The notes under the pieces were generated by a model, which did not search any database, was not told where the DNA came from, and saw only the letters and a program-made list of their open reading frames with translations. From Streptomyces hayashii (GTDB lineage Bacteria > Actinomycetota > Actinomycetes > Streptomycetales > Streptomycetaceae): a stretch of DNA of 63,198 nucleotides. This document shows, piece by piece, positions 10,301-17,649 of the stretch. The first letter of the stretch is position 1, and the number at the start of each line of letters is the position of its first letter. The DNA lies in assembly GCF_024539815.1 (NCBI RefSeq), contig NZ_JAHHIU010000103.1:1-63198 (forward strand), given 5' to 3'. The position numbers and the translations under genes are program-made.

Positions 10301-10742
10301 CGTGCTCGACAGCAAGGACTTCTTCTACGGCCTGCGCCCGGGCACGGAGTACGCCGTCGACCTGGAGCCGGGCGTGCGGCTCCTGATCGAGCTCCAGGCC
10401 GTCGGCGAGGCCGACGAACGGGGCATGCGCACCGTGATGTCGTCCCTCAACGGCCAGCTGCGGCCCATCCAGGTCCGGGACAAGGCAGCCGCCTCCGACG
10501 TCCCGGTCACCGAGAAGGCCGACCGGGGCAACGCCGGGCATGTCGCCGCGCCGTTCGCCGGCGTCGTCACGCTCGCGGTCGCCGAGGGCGACGAGGTGGA
10601 GGTCGGCGCGACGATCGCCACCATCGAGGCGATGAAGATGGAGGCCACGATCACCGCACCGAAGGCCGGCCGGGTCGGCAGGCTCGCCATCAACCGCATC
10701 CAGCAGGTGGAGGGCGGCGACCTGCTGGTCGTCGTGGACTGA
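7368..10742 (+). CDS. pyc: Pyruvate carboxylase
   Basis: 1124 residues, the normal length for single-chain pyruvate carboxylase. It carboxylates pyruvate to oxaloacetate using ATP, bicarbonate and biotin, replenishing the citric acid cycle in the cytoplasm. Order: biotin carboxylase N-domain starting MFRKVLVANRGEIAIRAF, ATP-grasp with a glycine-rich AGGGGRGMR loop, biotin carboxylase C-domain (to about 450), carboxyltransferase barrel (about 530-800, TDTTFRDAHQSLLATR), the conserved PYC/OADA region, then a biotinyl domain. The biotin lysine is K1090 in the motif EAMKMEA. The start at 7368 follows GAAGGGG 7 bases upstream and gives the family N-terminus; an ATG 78 bases upstream adds unlike residues and is rejected. 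Single gene followed by a strong hairpin. Confidence 0.97.
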   Translation: MFRKVLVANRGEIAIRAFRAGFELGARTVAVFPHEDRNSLHRLKADEAYEIGEQGHPVRAYLSVEEIVGAARRAGADAVYPGYGFLSENPELARACEEAGITFVGPDARTLELTGNKASAVAAARSAGVPVLGSSAPSNDVDELVRAAEDIGFPVFVKAVAGGGGRGMRRVEDPAALRESIEAASREAASAFGDPTVFLEKAVVDPRHIEVQILADGEGNVIHLFERDCSLQRRHQKVIEMAPAPNLDPELRERICADAVRFARQIGYRNAGTVEFLLDPAGNHVFIEMNPRIQVEHTVTEEVTDVDLVQAQLRIAAGETLADLGLSQETVTLHGAALQCRITTEDPANGFRPDTGRISAYRSPGGSGIRLDGGTTHAGTEISAHFDSMLVKLTCRGRDFPTAIGRARRAVAEFRIRGVATNIPFLQAVLDDADFQAGRVTTSFIERRPHLLTARTSADRGTKLLTYLADVTVNKPHGERPELIDPTAKLPETPAGEPPAGSRQRLVHLGPEGFARWLRESPTIGVTDTTFRDAHQSLLATRVRTKDLLASAPLVARTLPQLLSLECWGGATYDVALRFLAEDPWERLAALREAVPNICLQMLLRGRNTVGYTPYPTEVTDAFVQEAAATGIDVFRVFDALNDVGQMRPAIDAVRETGTAIAEVALCYTSDLSDPNERLYTLDYYLRLAEQIVEAGAHVLAVKDMAGLLRAPAAAKLVSALRREFDLPVHLHTHDTAGGQLATYLAAIQAGADAVDGAVASMAGTTSQPSLSAIVAATDHSERPTGLDLQAVGDLEPYWEGVRRIYAPFEAGLASPTGRVYHHEIPGGQLSNLRTQAVALGLGDRFEDIEAMYAAADRILGHLVKVTPSSKVVGDLALHLVGAGVSPEDFEAAPDRYDIPDSVIGFLRGELGTPPGGWPEPFRSKALQGRADAKPVQELSTEDREGLEKTRRATLNRLLFPGPTRDFDNHRQAYGDTSVLDSKDFFYGLRPGTEYAVDLEPGVRLLIELQAVGEADERGMRTVMSSLNGQLRPIQVRDKAAASDVPVTEKADRGNAGHVAAPFAGVVTLAVAEGDEVEVGATIATIEAMKMEATITAPKAGRVGRLAINRIQQVEGGDLLVVVD

Positions 10743-10747
10743 GCCGA

Positions 10748-10777
10748 GCGCCGCCGGCGATCACTCGCCGGCGGCGC
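10748..10777 (+). terminator. pyc terminator
   Basis: A perfect 13-bp GC stem (10748-10760 with 10765-10777) and a TCAC loop, starting 6 bases after the pyc stop codon. Confidence 0.8.
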
Positions 10778-10952
10778 CGCACCGCCGATTGCCGTCCGCC
10801 CGGACCGGCTGCTCCGCAACGGCTGTTGCCCGCAGGGGCAGCAGGTCTGCCCCCGCGTCCGGTGACGTGCGGCGGGTCCGCGGCTACCGTCCGCTCGTGA
10901 ACAAGCGCACTCTCCCGCAGCGGCCGGCGACCGGTCGGCAGGACCACACCGC

Positions 10953-12056
10953 ATGAGCGACGACCAGGCAGTCGAGGCACCTTCTCAACCGGCCGTGAGC
11001 ACTTCGCGACCGGTCGCCCCGCAGCCCCGCCGACGCGGTCCCGGTCTCTTCACCGTCGTGATCCTGCCCGCGCTGCTCACGCTCTCCACCGTGGCCGGCT
11101 TCCTCGCGCTGACCGGTGGGATCCCCGGCGACGAGGACGCGGGGCCGAACCCCCAGGACGACGCCGCGGGCGGCGTCAACGCGACCTACGGCCCCTGGCT
11201 GCGCAGGTCCGCCGAGGCCTGCTCGGTCGTCACCCCCTCCCTCCTCGCCGCCCAGATCGACCAGCTCACCGGCTTCAGCGACGAGACCACCGCCTCCGGC
11301 CAGCAGGGCATCGCCGCCTTCACCGCCGCCGGCTGGCGCGCGTGGGGCAAGGACGACGACGGCAGCGGGCACTCCTCACCGCACGATCCCGCCGACGCGA
11401 TCATGGCCCTCGGCCGCCAGGACTGCTCCCTGGCCCGGAGGATCACCGAGCTCAGGACCGACGGCAAGGTCAACGGCGACCTCGTGGACCTCACCCTCGC
11501 CGCCTACGCGGTCGGCACGGACGCCGTCGCCGACGCGGGCAAGGTCCCTGCCGCCGCCGGGACGTACCTCGGTGAGGTGAAGTCCCGGTTCGCGACCTAC
11601 GCGGGCTTCGACAGGGAGGACCCGAGCGGCGGCTCCGCCCCGGCGAACGCGATCCTCGCGGCGCCCACCACCACCCTCACCGTCACCTCGCCCTTCGGTT
11701 CCCGCAAGCACCCGCTCACCGGCGTCACCAAACTCCACACCGGAACGGACTTCGGCGCGCCCCGCGGCGCCCAGGTGTCCGCCGCCCGCGACGGCCGGGT
11801 GGTGTTCGCGGCCATGACCAAGGCGTACGGCAACCGCGTCGTCGTCGACCACGGCCTCATCGACGGAAAACGCCTGGAGACGACGTACAGCCACCTCTCC
11901 CTGCTACAGGTCACGGCCGGGCAGGCGGTGCGGACCGGCGCCCCGATCGGGCGGGTCGGCTCCACCGGCCTGTCCACCGGCCCGCATCTGCACTTCGAGG
12001 TGATCTACGACGGGTACTACACCGATCCGCAGCCCTGGCTGGCGCCGAACGGCTGA
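10953..12056 (+). CDS. Membrane-anchored M23 (LytM-type) peptidase
   Basis: 367 residues: a short basic cytoplasmic tail, one membrane helix (32-54), a helical extracellular region (about 75-230) recalling lytic-transglycosylase-like domains fused to M23 in Streptomyces, then a C-terminal M23 domain. Zinc and catalytic residues are all present: H262 and D266 (LHTGTDFG), H314 (YSHLS) and H345/H347 (PHLHFEV). It should therefore be an active zinc endopeptidase that cuts peptidoglycan cross-links or stem peptides outside the membrane. C-terminal Trp/Pro residues are typical of the family. It lies alone between pyc and the FAD subunit, with no obvious partner. Whether the helical region has glycan-cleaving activity is not clear; I see no firm catalytic glutamate motif. 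Confidence 0.85.
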   Translation: MSDDQAVEAPSQPAVSTSRPVAPQPRRRGPGLFTVVILPALLTLSTVAGFLALTGGIPGDEDAGPNPQDDAAGGVNATYGPWLRRSAEACSVVTPSLLAAQIDQLTGFSDETTASGQQGIAAFTAAGWRAWGKDDDGSGHSSPHDPADAIMALGRQDCSLARRITELRTDGKVNGDLVDLTLAAYAVGTDAVADAGKVPAAAGTYLGEVKSRFATYAGFDREDPSGGSAPANAILAAPTTTLTVTSPFGSRKHPLTGVTKLHTGTDFGAPRGAQVSAARDGRVVFAAMTKAYGNRVVVDHGLIDGKRLETTYSHLSLLQVTAGQAVRTGAPIGRVGSTGLSTGPHLHFEVIYDGYYTDPQPWLAPNG

Positions 12057-12177
12057 CGGCGGCGAGGCGGGAGCCGGGCGCCGGCGAGGCGAGGAGCGGG
12101 TCTCGGCGAGGGGCGAGGCCCGTCGGGCGCCCGAAACGCGGGGCGGCCTCTCGATGCGTGGCTCGGCGCGGCGTGGA

Positions 12178-12232
12178 GCACCGGGCGCCGGACCCGGCCG
12201 CCCGCGCCGCGACACCCCATGGCGCCCGGTGC
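12178..12232. repeat. Long inverted repeat between M23 and FAD-subunit genes
   Basis: Perfect 12-bp arms GCACCGGGCGCC (12178-12189) and GGCGCCCGGTGC (12221-12232) separated by 31 bases, in the 295-base gap. It could terminate the M23 transcript or act as an operator for the next gene. The rest of the gap shows only GC-rich sequence. Confidence 0.45.
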
Positions 12233-12351
12233 GGCCATGAGCCCTGTATGCGCCCCCGCGCGGCTGGGCAGAATCCGTCCTGCCATTGATCACGCGGGAC
12301 GGACACGGGCGAGGTCCTCCCCGAACACCCAGGGAAGGCAGGTCGGTCGTC

Positions 12352-13086
12352 GTGCAGTTGCGTCTTCCCTCCTCGGTATCCGAAGCGCAGCGATGTCTGG
12401 CCGAGGGAGCGGTGCCGATAGGCGGCGCCACACTGGTGTGGGCCGGCTGGCAGCGGGACGGCTTCCCCGAGCAGGCCGTGTCGCTGCGGGACCTGCCCGA
12501 GGCCAACACGGTCGGCCCCGAGGAGCTGGGCGGGGCCGTGCCGCTGCACCGCGTCGACGCGACCGTGCCCGAGGCGCTCCACCGGGCGGCCTCCGGCGTG
12601 GGCACGGGCGCGGTGCGCCGGGCGGCCACGGTCGGCGGCAACATCGTCGGCAGCACCCTGCGCTGTCTGCTCCCGGCAGCCCTCGTCCTCGACGCCCGCG
12701 CCACCGTCCTGACGGCCGACGGCGTGTACGAGACCGACCTGACCGAGCTGGTGGCGAAACGCCCTGTGCTGCTCGCCCTGCGCTGGCGCGCGCCGCTGGC
12801 CAGCGGCTACCGCAAACTCGACAGCGAGCCCGGCGGCCCCCCGCCGCTCGTCGTCGCCGTGGCCGTGCACGCCGGCGGCGACGCCCCCGGCACGGTGCGC
12901 GTGGCCGTGCGCGACGGCTACGAGGTGTTCAGCGGGAGCACGCCGTACCGGGCCGACGCCGAACAGGTCCTGCGGAGCCTGGCGGCGCAGGGGTCGGCCG
13001 CCCTGCCCGCCCCGGCGCAGGACGCCCTCCGCCGCGAGGTCACCGACGTGCTGGCCCGCGCAGCCGTCCGAGGCGGCCCCGCGTGA
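12352..13086 (+). CDS. Orphan FAD-binding subunit of molybdopterin dehydrogenase type
   Basis: 244 residues matching the FAD-binding middle subunit of the xanthine dehydrogenase/CO dehydrogenase family. The FAD-contact motifs are recognisable: an N-terminal glycine-rich segment (PIGGATLV, for the family's AGGTDL) and ATVGGNIVGSTLRC (for the family's ATVGGNI). The CODH C-domain follows. In complete enzymes it passes electrons between the 2Fe-2S subunit and FAD/NAD. Here neither the iron-sulfur nor the molybdopterin subunit is nearby: upstream is a peptidase and downstream a convergent unrelated gene. Start chosen as GTG at 12352 with GGCAGG 9 bases upstream; the ATG at 12286 adds residues unlike the family. 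It may serve a distant dehydrogenase or have lost its partners. Confidence 0.75.
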   Translation: MQLRLPSSVSEAQRCLAEGAVPIGGATLVWAGWQRDGFPEQAVSLRDLPEANTVGPEELGGAVPLHRVDATVPEALHRAASGVGTGAVRRAATVGGNIVGSTLRCLLPAALVLDARATVLTADGVYETDLTELVAKRPVLLALRWRAPLASGYRKLDSEPGGPPPLVVAVAVHAGGDAPGTVRVAVRDGYEVFSGSTPYRADAEQVLRSLAAQGSAALPAPAQDALRREVTDVLARAAVRGGPA

Positions 13087-13098
13087 CGCTCCGAGCCG

Positions 13099-14145
13099 TC
13101 ATGTCTGCACCAGGGGCGCGTACGCCTCCGCCGCCAGCCCGAACGTCCAGGCGACCCCCGCCCGCGCCGTACGGGTCGACGGCGGCACCCGCAGCCAGTA
13201 GGTGCGCCGCGTCCCGTCCGGCTCCGGCGTCGAGTTGAGGACCTCCACCATGACGACGGCCTCGTCGTCGGCCAGTTCGACGCGCCACAGCGTGCCCGTC
13301 TCGTCCCGGTGGACGGGGCGGGCGTCGGAGTCCGACAGATAGCGGTCGTACCCGTAGTACTCCAGCATGACCCGCCGCAGCTCCGCGTTCTCCTCGCCCC
13401 GGATCCGCTCCGGAGTGAGCCCGGGCAGTTCCGCGAGGAATCCGGCCGGCACCGGCATGCCGCGCCAGGCGCACAGGGCGAAGCCGTCGGGAAAGGCCAG
13501 CGCCGGGCCGTCGCCGTGGTCCAGCCGGCCCGCCTCGTCGCGGTGCAGGGCGACGGGCCGTTCGCACACCACGGCCACGCGCGTGAACGGCCACCACCAG
13601 CCGGCGCTGCGCCCGACAGCGGCCAGCCCTTCGAGCGGGCCCCCGTCGGTCGGGAACGCGGCGAGCCACGGCGCGTCGTGCTGACCGAGAACGGCGTCCA
13701 GCAGCACCAGCCGGACCTGCGCGGCCGCGCTCCCGGTGTCCCCGCCGGCGAGCTCCTCCAGCACCCCGGCCCGGATCCGGTCGACGAGCGCCTGCGTCGA
13801 GTCCCACAGCCGGCCGCCGGTCGCCGCCCAGTGCGCCGCCCAGCCGGCCGCGCCCAACTCGGCACGCAGCCGCTCCCGTTCCCGCGCCCACGGAAGACTC
13901 CGGACCGTGTCGCGCACACTGGCGCCCAGGTCCCGTGACGCCCGGATCAGCGTGACCGCCTCGCACGGCGAACCGGCCCACACCACCTCCTGCGGCTCGT
14001 CGAGCCCCGCCTGCCGGTAGGCCCGGCGCACGCCCGCCTCGGCGGCGGCGCGGTCGGCCGCGCCGACGGACGCCGCACACGCGCGCCACGCCCGGACGCT
14101 CTCCTCTTCGGAGACCGCGGTCTCCTTCATGCCCGTCGTCGTCAT
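13099..14145 (-). CDS. DUF6745-like protein
   Basis: About 348 residues, no signal or membrane segment. The helical N-terminal part (RRAYRQAGLDEPQEVVWAGSPCEA) is the pattern I associate with DUF6745 proteins, followed by a Trp-rich middle (GWWWPF, WDSTQ) and a C-terminal section with REEN/YYGYDRYL-type motifs. No catalytic motif is recognised and the function is unknown. It is the second gene of a two-gene unit: the upstream 108-residue gene ends 22 bases before this ATG. A TTG at 14178 would overlap that gene by 11 bases and cannot be excluded; the ATG at 14145 follows GAGGGG. It shares the divergent damage-type promoter region with the STM4015-4011 operon, so a linked role is likely but inferred. 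Confidence 0.65.
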   Translation of the reverse strand: MTTTGMKETAVSEEESVRAWRACAASVGAADRAAAEAGVRRAYRQAGLDEPQEVVWAGSPCEAVTLIRASRDLGASVRDTVRSLPWARERERLRAELGAAGWAAHWAATGGRLWDSTQALVDRIRAGVLEELAGGDTGSAAAQVRLVLLDAVLGQHDAPWLAAFPTDGGPLEGLAAVGRSAGWWWPFTRVAVVCERPVALHRDEAGRLDHGDGPALAFPDGFALCAWRGMPVPAGFLAELPGLTPERIRGEENAELRRVMLEYYGYDRYLSDSDARPVHRDETGTLWRVELADDEAVVMVEVLNSTPEPDGTRRTYWLRVPPSTRTARAGVAWTFGLAAEAYAPLVQT

Positions 14146-14167
14146 CCGCCCCTCGCTCACCCTCGGT

Positions 14168-14494
14168 TCAGTCCGCAACGATCCGCACCGACCCCGGCAC
14201 GTACTCCCGCTGCCGGATCACCCGGTACCACCCCTTGGGCAGCGCGATCGCCGCGTGCTCCTCGTGGACCACCCGGCCGCCCTGGGGCAGATGCAGCAGC
14301 AGCGGACCGAACGGCCCCGGCTCCCGCACCAGATCACCCGGTCCGACGACCGCGTGGGCGTGCCCGGTGACCTCGCCCAGGGCCAGCACCAGCCGACCCC
14401 GCGCGTCCCGCCGCTCCCGCGGAGCCGCGGCGACATGCGACGGCACCGCCCCCTCGGCGACGGGCACGATCAGCACGTCTCCCTGCCGGTACAT
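14168..14494 (-). CDS. Small QGDVLIVPV / EVTGHAHAV family protein
   Basis: 108 residues of mostly beta structure with the conserved opening MYRQGDVLIVPV, the central GEVTGHAHAV motif and the closing HAAIALPKGWYRVIRQREY. Proteins of this shape are common in phage genomes and next to DUF6745 genes; the fold suggests a small beta barrel. Biochemical role unknown. A strong ribosome site (GGGAGGGGAG) precedes the ATG. It is the first gene after the minus-strand promoter at 14544-14566 and is probably co-transcribed with the DUF6745-like gene. Confidence 0.7.
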   Translation of the reverse strand: MYRQGDVLIVPVAEGAVPSHVAAAPRERRDARGRLVLALGEVTGHAHAVVGPGDLVREPGPFGPLLLHLPQGGRVVHEEHAAIALPKGWYRVIRQREYVPGSVRIVAD

Positions 14495-14543
14495 GGCTCT
14501 CCCCTCCCCGCCGGGTGCACCGCGCACCGGCCCCATGACCACG

Positions 14544-14566
14544 ACCGTACGGGCCGGCACTGACAA
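14544..14566 (-). promoter_or_regulatory. RecA-NDp/PafBC-type promoter (divergent pair, minus)
   Basis: On the minus strand the sequence reads TTGTCAGTG, 8 bases (14550-14557), then TACGGT. This matches every fixed position of the mycobacterial RecA-NDp consensus tTGTCRGTG-N8-TAN3T, the LexA-independent DNA-damage promoter used by PafBC. It lies 50 bases before the ATG of the 108-residue gene. Its upstream half forms a 15-bp inverted repeat (14/15) with the plus-strand promoter: arms 14556-14570 and 14594-14608. Confidence 0.7.
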
Positions 14567-14597
14567 CGCCCCCGAACCGGCCCCCCGCCGACGGGCG

Positions 14598-14620
14598 GTG
14601 TCAGTGCCTGTTGGTAGAAC
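14598..14620 (+). promoter_or_regulatory. RecA-NDp/PafBC-type promoter (divergent pair, plus)
   Basis: GTGTCAGTG, 8 bases (14607-14614), TAGAAC. It matches the RecA-NDp pattern except for the weakly conserved first base and the last base of the -10 element. It lies 48 bases before the STM4015-family ATG and mirrors the minus-strand promoter across an inverted repeat with a 23-base spacer. Confidence 0.6.
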
Positions 14621-14668
14621 TGCGGACACCTCACGGACCGCACACATTTCCTCCTCGGGAGCAGCCGT

Positions 14669-15625
14669 ATGACCATCGGCCACCACCTCGACGCGCTGCA
14701 CGGGCTGCCCGCGTACACGTTCCCCGGCGTCAAGCACCAGCCCCGGCCGGTCGAACCGGACGCCGTGGCCTGGCGCGTCACCGGCGACGTCTACGACGCC
14801 GACGAGGACTGGACGGACGCGTTCACCCGCTTCTGCGCCACCGTCGACACCACCCGCGTGCGGGCCCTGATAGTCGGCGCCTGGGAGGAGGCCTACGACA
14901 CGGACCCGTCCGCCGTCATCGAGGCCCTCACGGCCGCCCGGGACCGCTTCCCCGGACTGCGGGCGCTGTTCCTCGGCGACATGGTGATGGAGGAGTGCGA
15001 GATCTCCTGGATCAACCAGACCGACGTCACCCCCCTCCTGGCCGCCTTCCCCCGGTTGGAGGAGCTGGGCGTGCGCGGCGGATCCGGGCTGCGGTTCCCC
15101 GCCCTGAGCCACGGCGCGCTGCGCAGACTCGTGATCGAGACCGGAGGGCTGCCCGCGGAGGTCGTGCGCGGGGTCGGCGGAAGCGACCTGCCCGCGCTGG
15201 AGCACCTCGACCTGTGGCTGGGCACCCCGGAGTACGGCGGTGACAGCGAGGCGGCCGACCTGGAGCCGATCCTGTCCGGAGCCCGGCTGCCGAACCTGCG
15301 CCATCTGGCCCTGCGCAACAGCGAGATGCAGGACGCCGTGGCCGCGGCCGTGGCGTCCGCGCCGGTGGTGGCGCGGCTGGAGGTGCTCGACCTCTCCATG
15401 GGCGTCCTGACCGACGAGGGCGCGGCCGCCCTGCTCGGCGGGCAGCCGCTCACCCACCTCAAGAAGCTCGACCTGCACCACCACTACCTGAGCGAGCCCC
15501 TCCTGGAGCGTGTCCGCCGGACCCTGGAACCGGCCGGGGTCGAGGTCGGTCTCGACCGCGGCGACGCGGAGGAGGACGCCGACGGCGACGGCACCGTGTG
15601 GCGGTATGTCGCCGTCGGTGAGTGA
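14669..15625 (+). CDS. STM4015 family protein (LRR-like)
   Basis: 318 residues matching the STM4015 family of conserved hypothetical proteins. The N-terminus is distinctive (PAYTFPGVKHQPRPVEPDAVAWRV split by acidic turns). The C-terminal two thirds carry irregular leucine-rich repeats: FPGLRALFLGDM, FPRLEELGVRGG, LPALEHLDLWLG, LPNLRHLALRNSE, ARLEVLDLS, LTHLKKLDLHHHYL. LRR solenoids usually bind protein, so this may be the recognition subunit of the cassette; no catalytic residues are seen. It is the first gene of a five-gene operon, after GGGAG and the promoter at 14598. The next gene starts inside its 3' end (20-base overlap). Confidence 0.85.
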   Translation: MTIGHHLDALHGLPAYTFPGVKHQPRPVEPDAVAWRVTGDVYDADEDWTDAFTRFCATVDTTRVRALIVGAWEEAYDTDPSAVIEALTAARDRFPGLRALFLGDMVMEECEISWINQTDVTPLLAAFPRLEELGVRGGSGLRFPALSHGALRRLVIETGGLPAEVVRGVGGSDLPALEHLDLWLGTPEYGGDSEAADLEPILSGARLPNLRHLALRNSEMQDAVAAAVASAPVVARLEVLDLSMGVLTDEGAAALLGGQPLTHLKKLDLHHHYLSEPLLERVRRTLEPAGVEVGLDRGDAEEDADGDGTVWRYVAVGE

Positions 15626-16748
15626 CACGGGGCCGCGTTTCGCGGTGGTCGGCAATCCCGAGAACCGCCGGACGGCCCTCTTCGCGGACGCGGTGCGCGC
15701 GGCCGGGCTCCCCGCCCCGCGCGTGGTGGCCTGGACCGACGTGCTCCGCGCCCGGGGCGCCGACTTCGACGGCGACGAGATCGTCCGGATCGACTCACCC
15801 GGCGAGAACGGCGAGGTCGACCGGATGCTGCGCGGCGCGCAGGACCCCACCAGGGTCGAGGGCTCGGCCCGCTGGTACGCCCGCTTCACGGCGGCGCTGC
15901 GCGGGCTGCGCGGCGGTGTCCGCCTGGACGATCCCGACGACCTGGCCGTGCTGTTCGACAAGCGGCTCTGTCACGGCGTCCTCGACGCCGCGGGCGTCCC
16001 GGTCCCCGCCTCGCCCACCTCGGGCCCGCGGGGCATCGCGGTGCGCGGCTGGGACGACGTGCGCGCGGCGATGCGCGAGCACCGGATGTCCCGGCTGTTC
16101 GTGAAGCCCGCCCACGGGTCCTCCGCGTCGGGCGTGCTGGCCGTCGAATCGGGTGGCGGCGGCCGCATCAGGGCCACGACCTCCGTGGAACGCGCCGCCG
16201 ACGGCAGCCTGTACAACTCCCTCAGAGTGCGCCGTTACGAACGCGAACAGGAAATCGCCGCCGTCGTCGACGCTCTCGCCCCGGACGGACTGCACCTCGA
16301 ACGCTGGCTGCCGAAGGCGTCCCAGGACGGCCGGGCCGCCGACCTCAGGGTCGTGGTGGTGGCGGGCCGGGCCACTCACGCGGTCGTCCGCACCAGCCGT
16401 TCGCCGCTCACCAACCTCCATCTGGGCGGCCGTCGGGGAGACCTGCGGGCCGCACGTCGGGCGGTGGAGGAGGCGGGCGCCGACTGGGCCGACGTGCTGG
16501 GCGTGTGCGAGCGGGCCGCGGCCTGTTTCCCGCGCACCCTGTGCGTCGGCGTCGACCTGCTGCCGGCGGTCGGCTGGCGCAGCGCCGCGGTGGGCGAGGT
16601 CAACGCCTTCGGCGACCTGCTGCCCCGGCTCACGGGCCTGCCCGGCAGCGGAGCCGAGGGCCTCGACACCTACGGCGCGCAGGTGGCCGCCGTACTGCAC
16701 GACCGGGTACCGCACGACCGGAACGACAGAGGAACACCCCATGCCTGA
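15606..16748 (+). CDS. STM4014 family protein, ATP-grasp-like
   Basis: 380 residues. Family databases leave STM4014 without a function, but the layout here looks like an ATP-grasp ligase. There is an N-terminal pre-ATP-grasp domain (RFAVVGNPENRR), FVKPAHGSSASGV with K167 in the ATP-lysine position, a hinge-type LERWLPKA (E232), LRVVVVAGRATHAVVR (R248), and the metal site GVDLLP...VGEVNAFGDL (D317, E331, N333). ATP-grasp enzymes join a carboxylate to an amine or thiol through an acyl phosphate. The ATG at 15606 overlaps the previous gene by 20 bases, and the stop overlaps the next start by 8, so translation is coupled. The ATP-grasp call is my inference from motifs; substrate unknown. Confidence 0.8.
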   Translation: MSPSVSDTGPRFAVVGNPENRRTALFADAVRAAGLPAPRVVAWTDVLRARGADFDGDEIVRIDSPGENGEVDRMLRGAQDPTRVEGSARWYARFTAALRGLRGGVRLDDPDDLAVLFDKRLCHGVLDAAGVPVPASPTSGPRGIAVRGWDDVRAAMREHRMSRLFVKPAHGSSASGVLAVESGGGGRIRATTSVERAADGSLYNSLRVRRYEREQEIAAVVDALAPDGLHLERWLPKASQDGRAADLRVVVVAGRATHAVVRTSRSPLTNLHLGGRRGDLRAARRAVEEAGADWADVLGVCERAAACFPRTLCVGVDLLPAVGWRSAAVGEVNAFGDLLPRLTGLPGSGAEGLDTYGAQVAAVLHDRVPHDRNDRGTPHA

Positions 16749-17649
16749 GCCCGACATGAACGAGGTCGTGGGCCGCCACGACATCCTCCTGGTCACCCTC
16801 GACACCCTGCGCCACGACGTGGCCGAGGAACTCGCGGAGGCGGGCCGCATCCCCCGTCTGGCCCGTCACCTCCCCGGCGGCCGCTGGGAGCGGCGGCATG
16901 CCCCGGGCAGCTTCACGTACGCCTCCCACCAGGCGATCTTCGCCGGTTTCCTGCCGACCCCGGCCGCTCCCGGACCGCATCCGCGGCTGTTCGCGGCGAG
17001 CTTCGCGGGCAGTGAGACCACGGCGCACGGCACCTACGTCTACGACACCCCCGATGTCGTCTCGGGCCTGGCCCGGGACGGCTACCACACCGTGTGCGTC
17101 GGGGGAGTGGGCTTCTTCAACCGGCAGAGCCCCCTGGGCTCGGTGCTGCCCGGCCTGTTCCACGAGTCGCACTGGGAACCGGAGTTCGGCGTCACCTCGC
17201 CCCACTCCTTCGAGAACCAGATCGACCGCGTCGAGGAGGTCGTACGGCGACTCCCGGACGAGCGGAAGCTGTTCCTCTTCGTGAACGTTTCCGCGCTGCA
17301 TCAGCCGAACTGGTTCCATCTGCCCGGCGCCACCCGTGAGGCGGGCGACAGCCGCGCGACGCACGCCGCCGCGCTGGAGTACGTGGACCGGCACATCGGG
17401 CGGCTCTTCGCCGCCGCGAGCAGCAGACGCCGCTGCTTCGCGATCGTCTGCTCCGACCACGGCACCGCCTACGGGGACGACGGCTACACCGGGCACCGGC
17501 TCGGACACGAGTCCGTGTGGACCGTCCCGTACGCCCACTTCTTCCTCGACTCCGCGCGCGACTGCCTCGACTCCGCGCCCGATGAGTCCGCGTGCGAGGA
17601 CTGCGCGCCCGACGACCCCGCTCCCCGCCCGACGGAGGCCGCCCGATGA
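16741..17649 (+). CDS. STM4013/SEN3800 family hydrolase (alkaline phosphatase superfamily)
   Basis: 302 residues of the metal-dependent alkaline phosphatase/sulfatase fold. Metal-site motifs are visible: VTLDTLRHD (D21), VCSDHG (D239, H240) and GHRLGHE (H252, H256). The nucleophile region reads SFTYASHQAIF and has no C-x-P-S-R formylglycine motif. It is therefore not a classical sulfatase; a Ser/Thr-based phosphohydrolase, phosphotransferase or phosphomutase is more likely. There is no signal peptide, so it should act in the cytoplasm with its operon partners. The ribosome site AGAGGA precedes ATG 16741. It overlaps the upstream gene by 8 bases and the downstream gene by ATGA. Acidic, low-complexity C-terminus after about 275. 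Confidence 0.85.
   Translation: MPEPDMNEVVGRHDILLVTLDTLRHDVAEELAEAGRIPRLARHLPGGRWERRHAPGSFTYASHQAIFAGFLPTPAAPGPHPRLFAASFAGSETTAHGTYVYDTPDVVSGLARDGYHTVCVGGVGFFNRQSPLGSVLPGLFHESHWEPEFGVTSPHSFENQIDRVEEVVRRLPDERKLFLFVNVSALHQPNWFHLPGATREAGDSRATHAAALEYVDRHIGRLFAAASSRRRCFAIVCSDHGTAYGDDGYTGHRLGHESVWTVPYAHFFLDSARDCLDSAPDESACEDCAPDDPAPRPTEAAR

Noticed and set aside
7317..10541. A 1074-codon minus-strand frame opposite pyc
   Set aside because: Same reason: an antisense shadow of a confidently identified gene, with no family resemblance.
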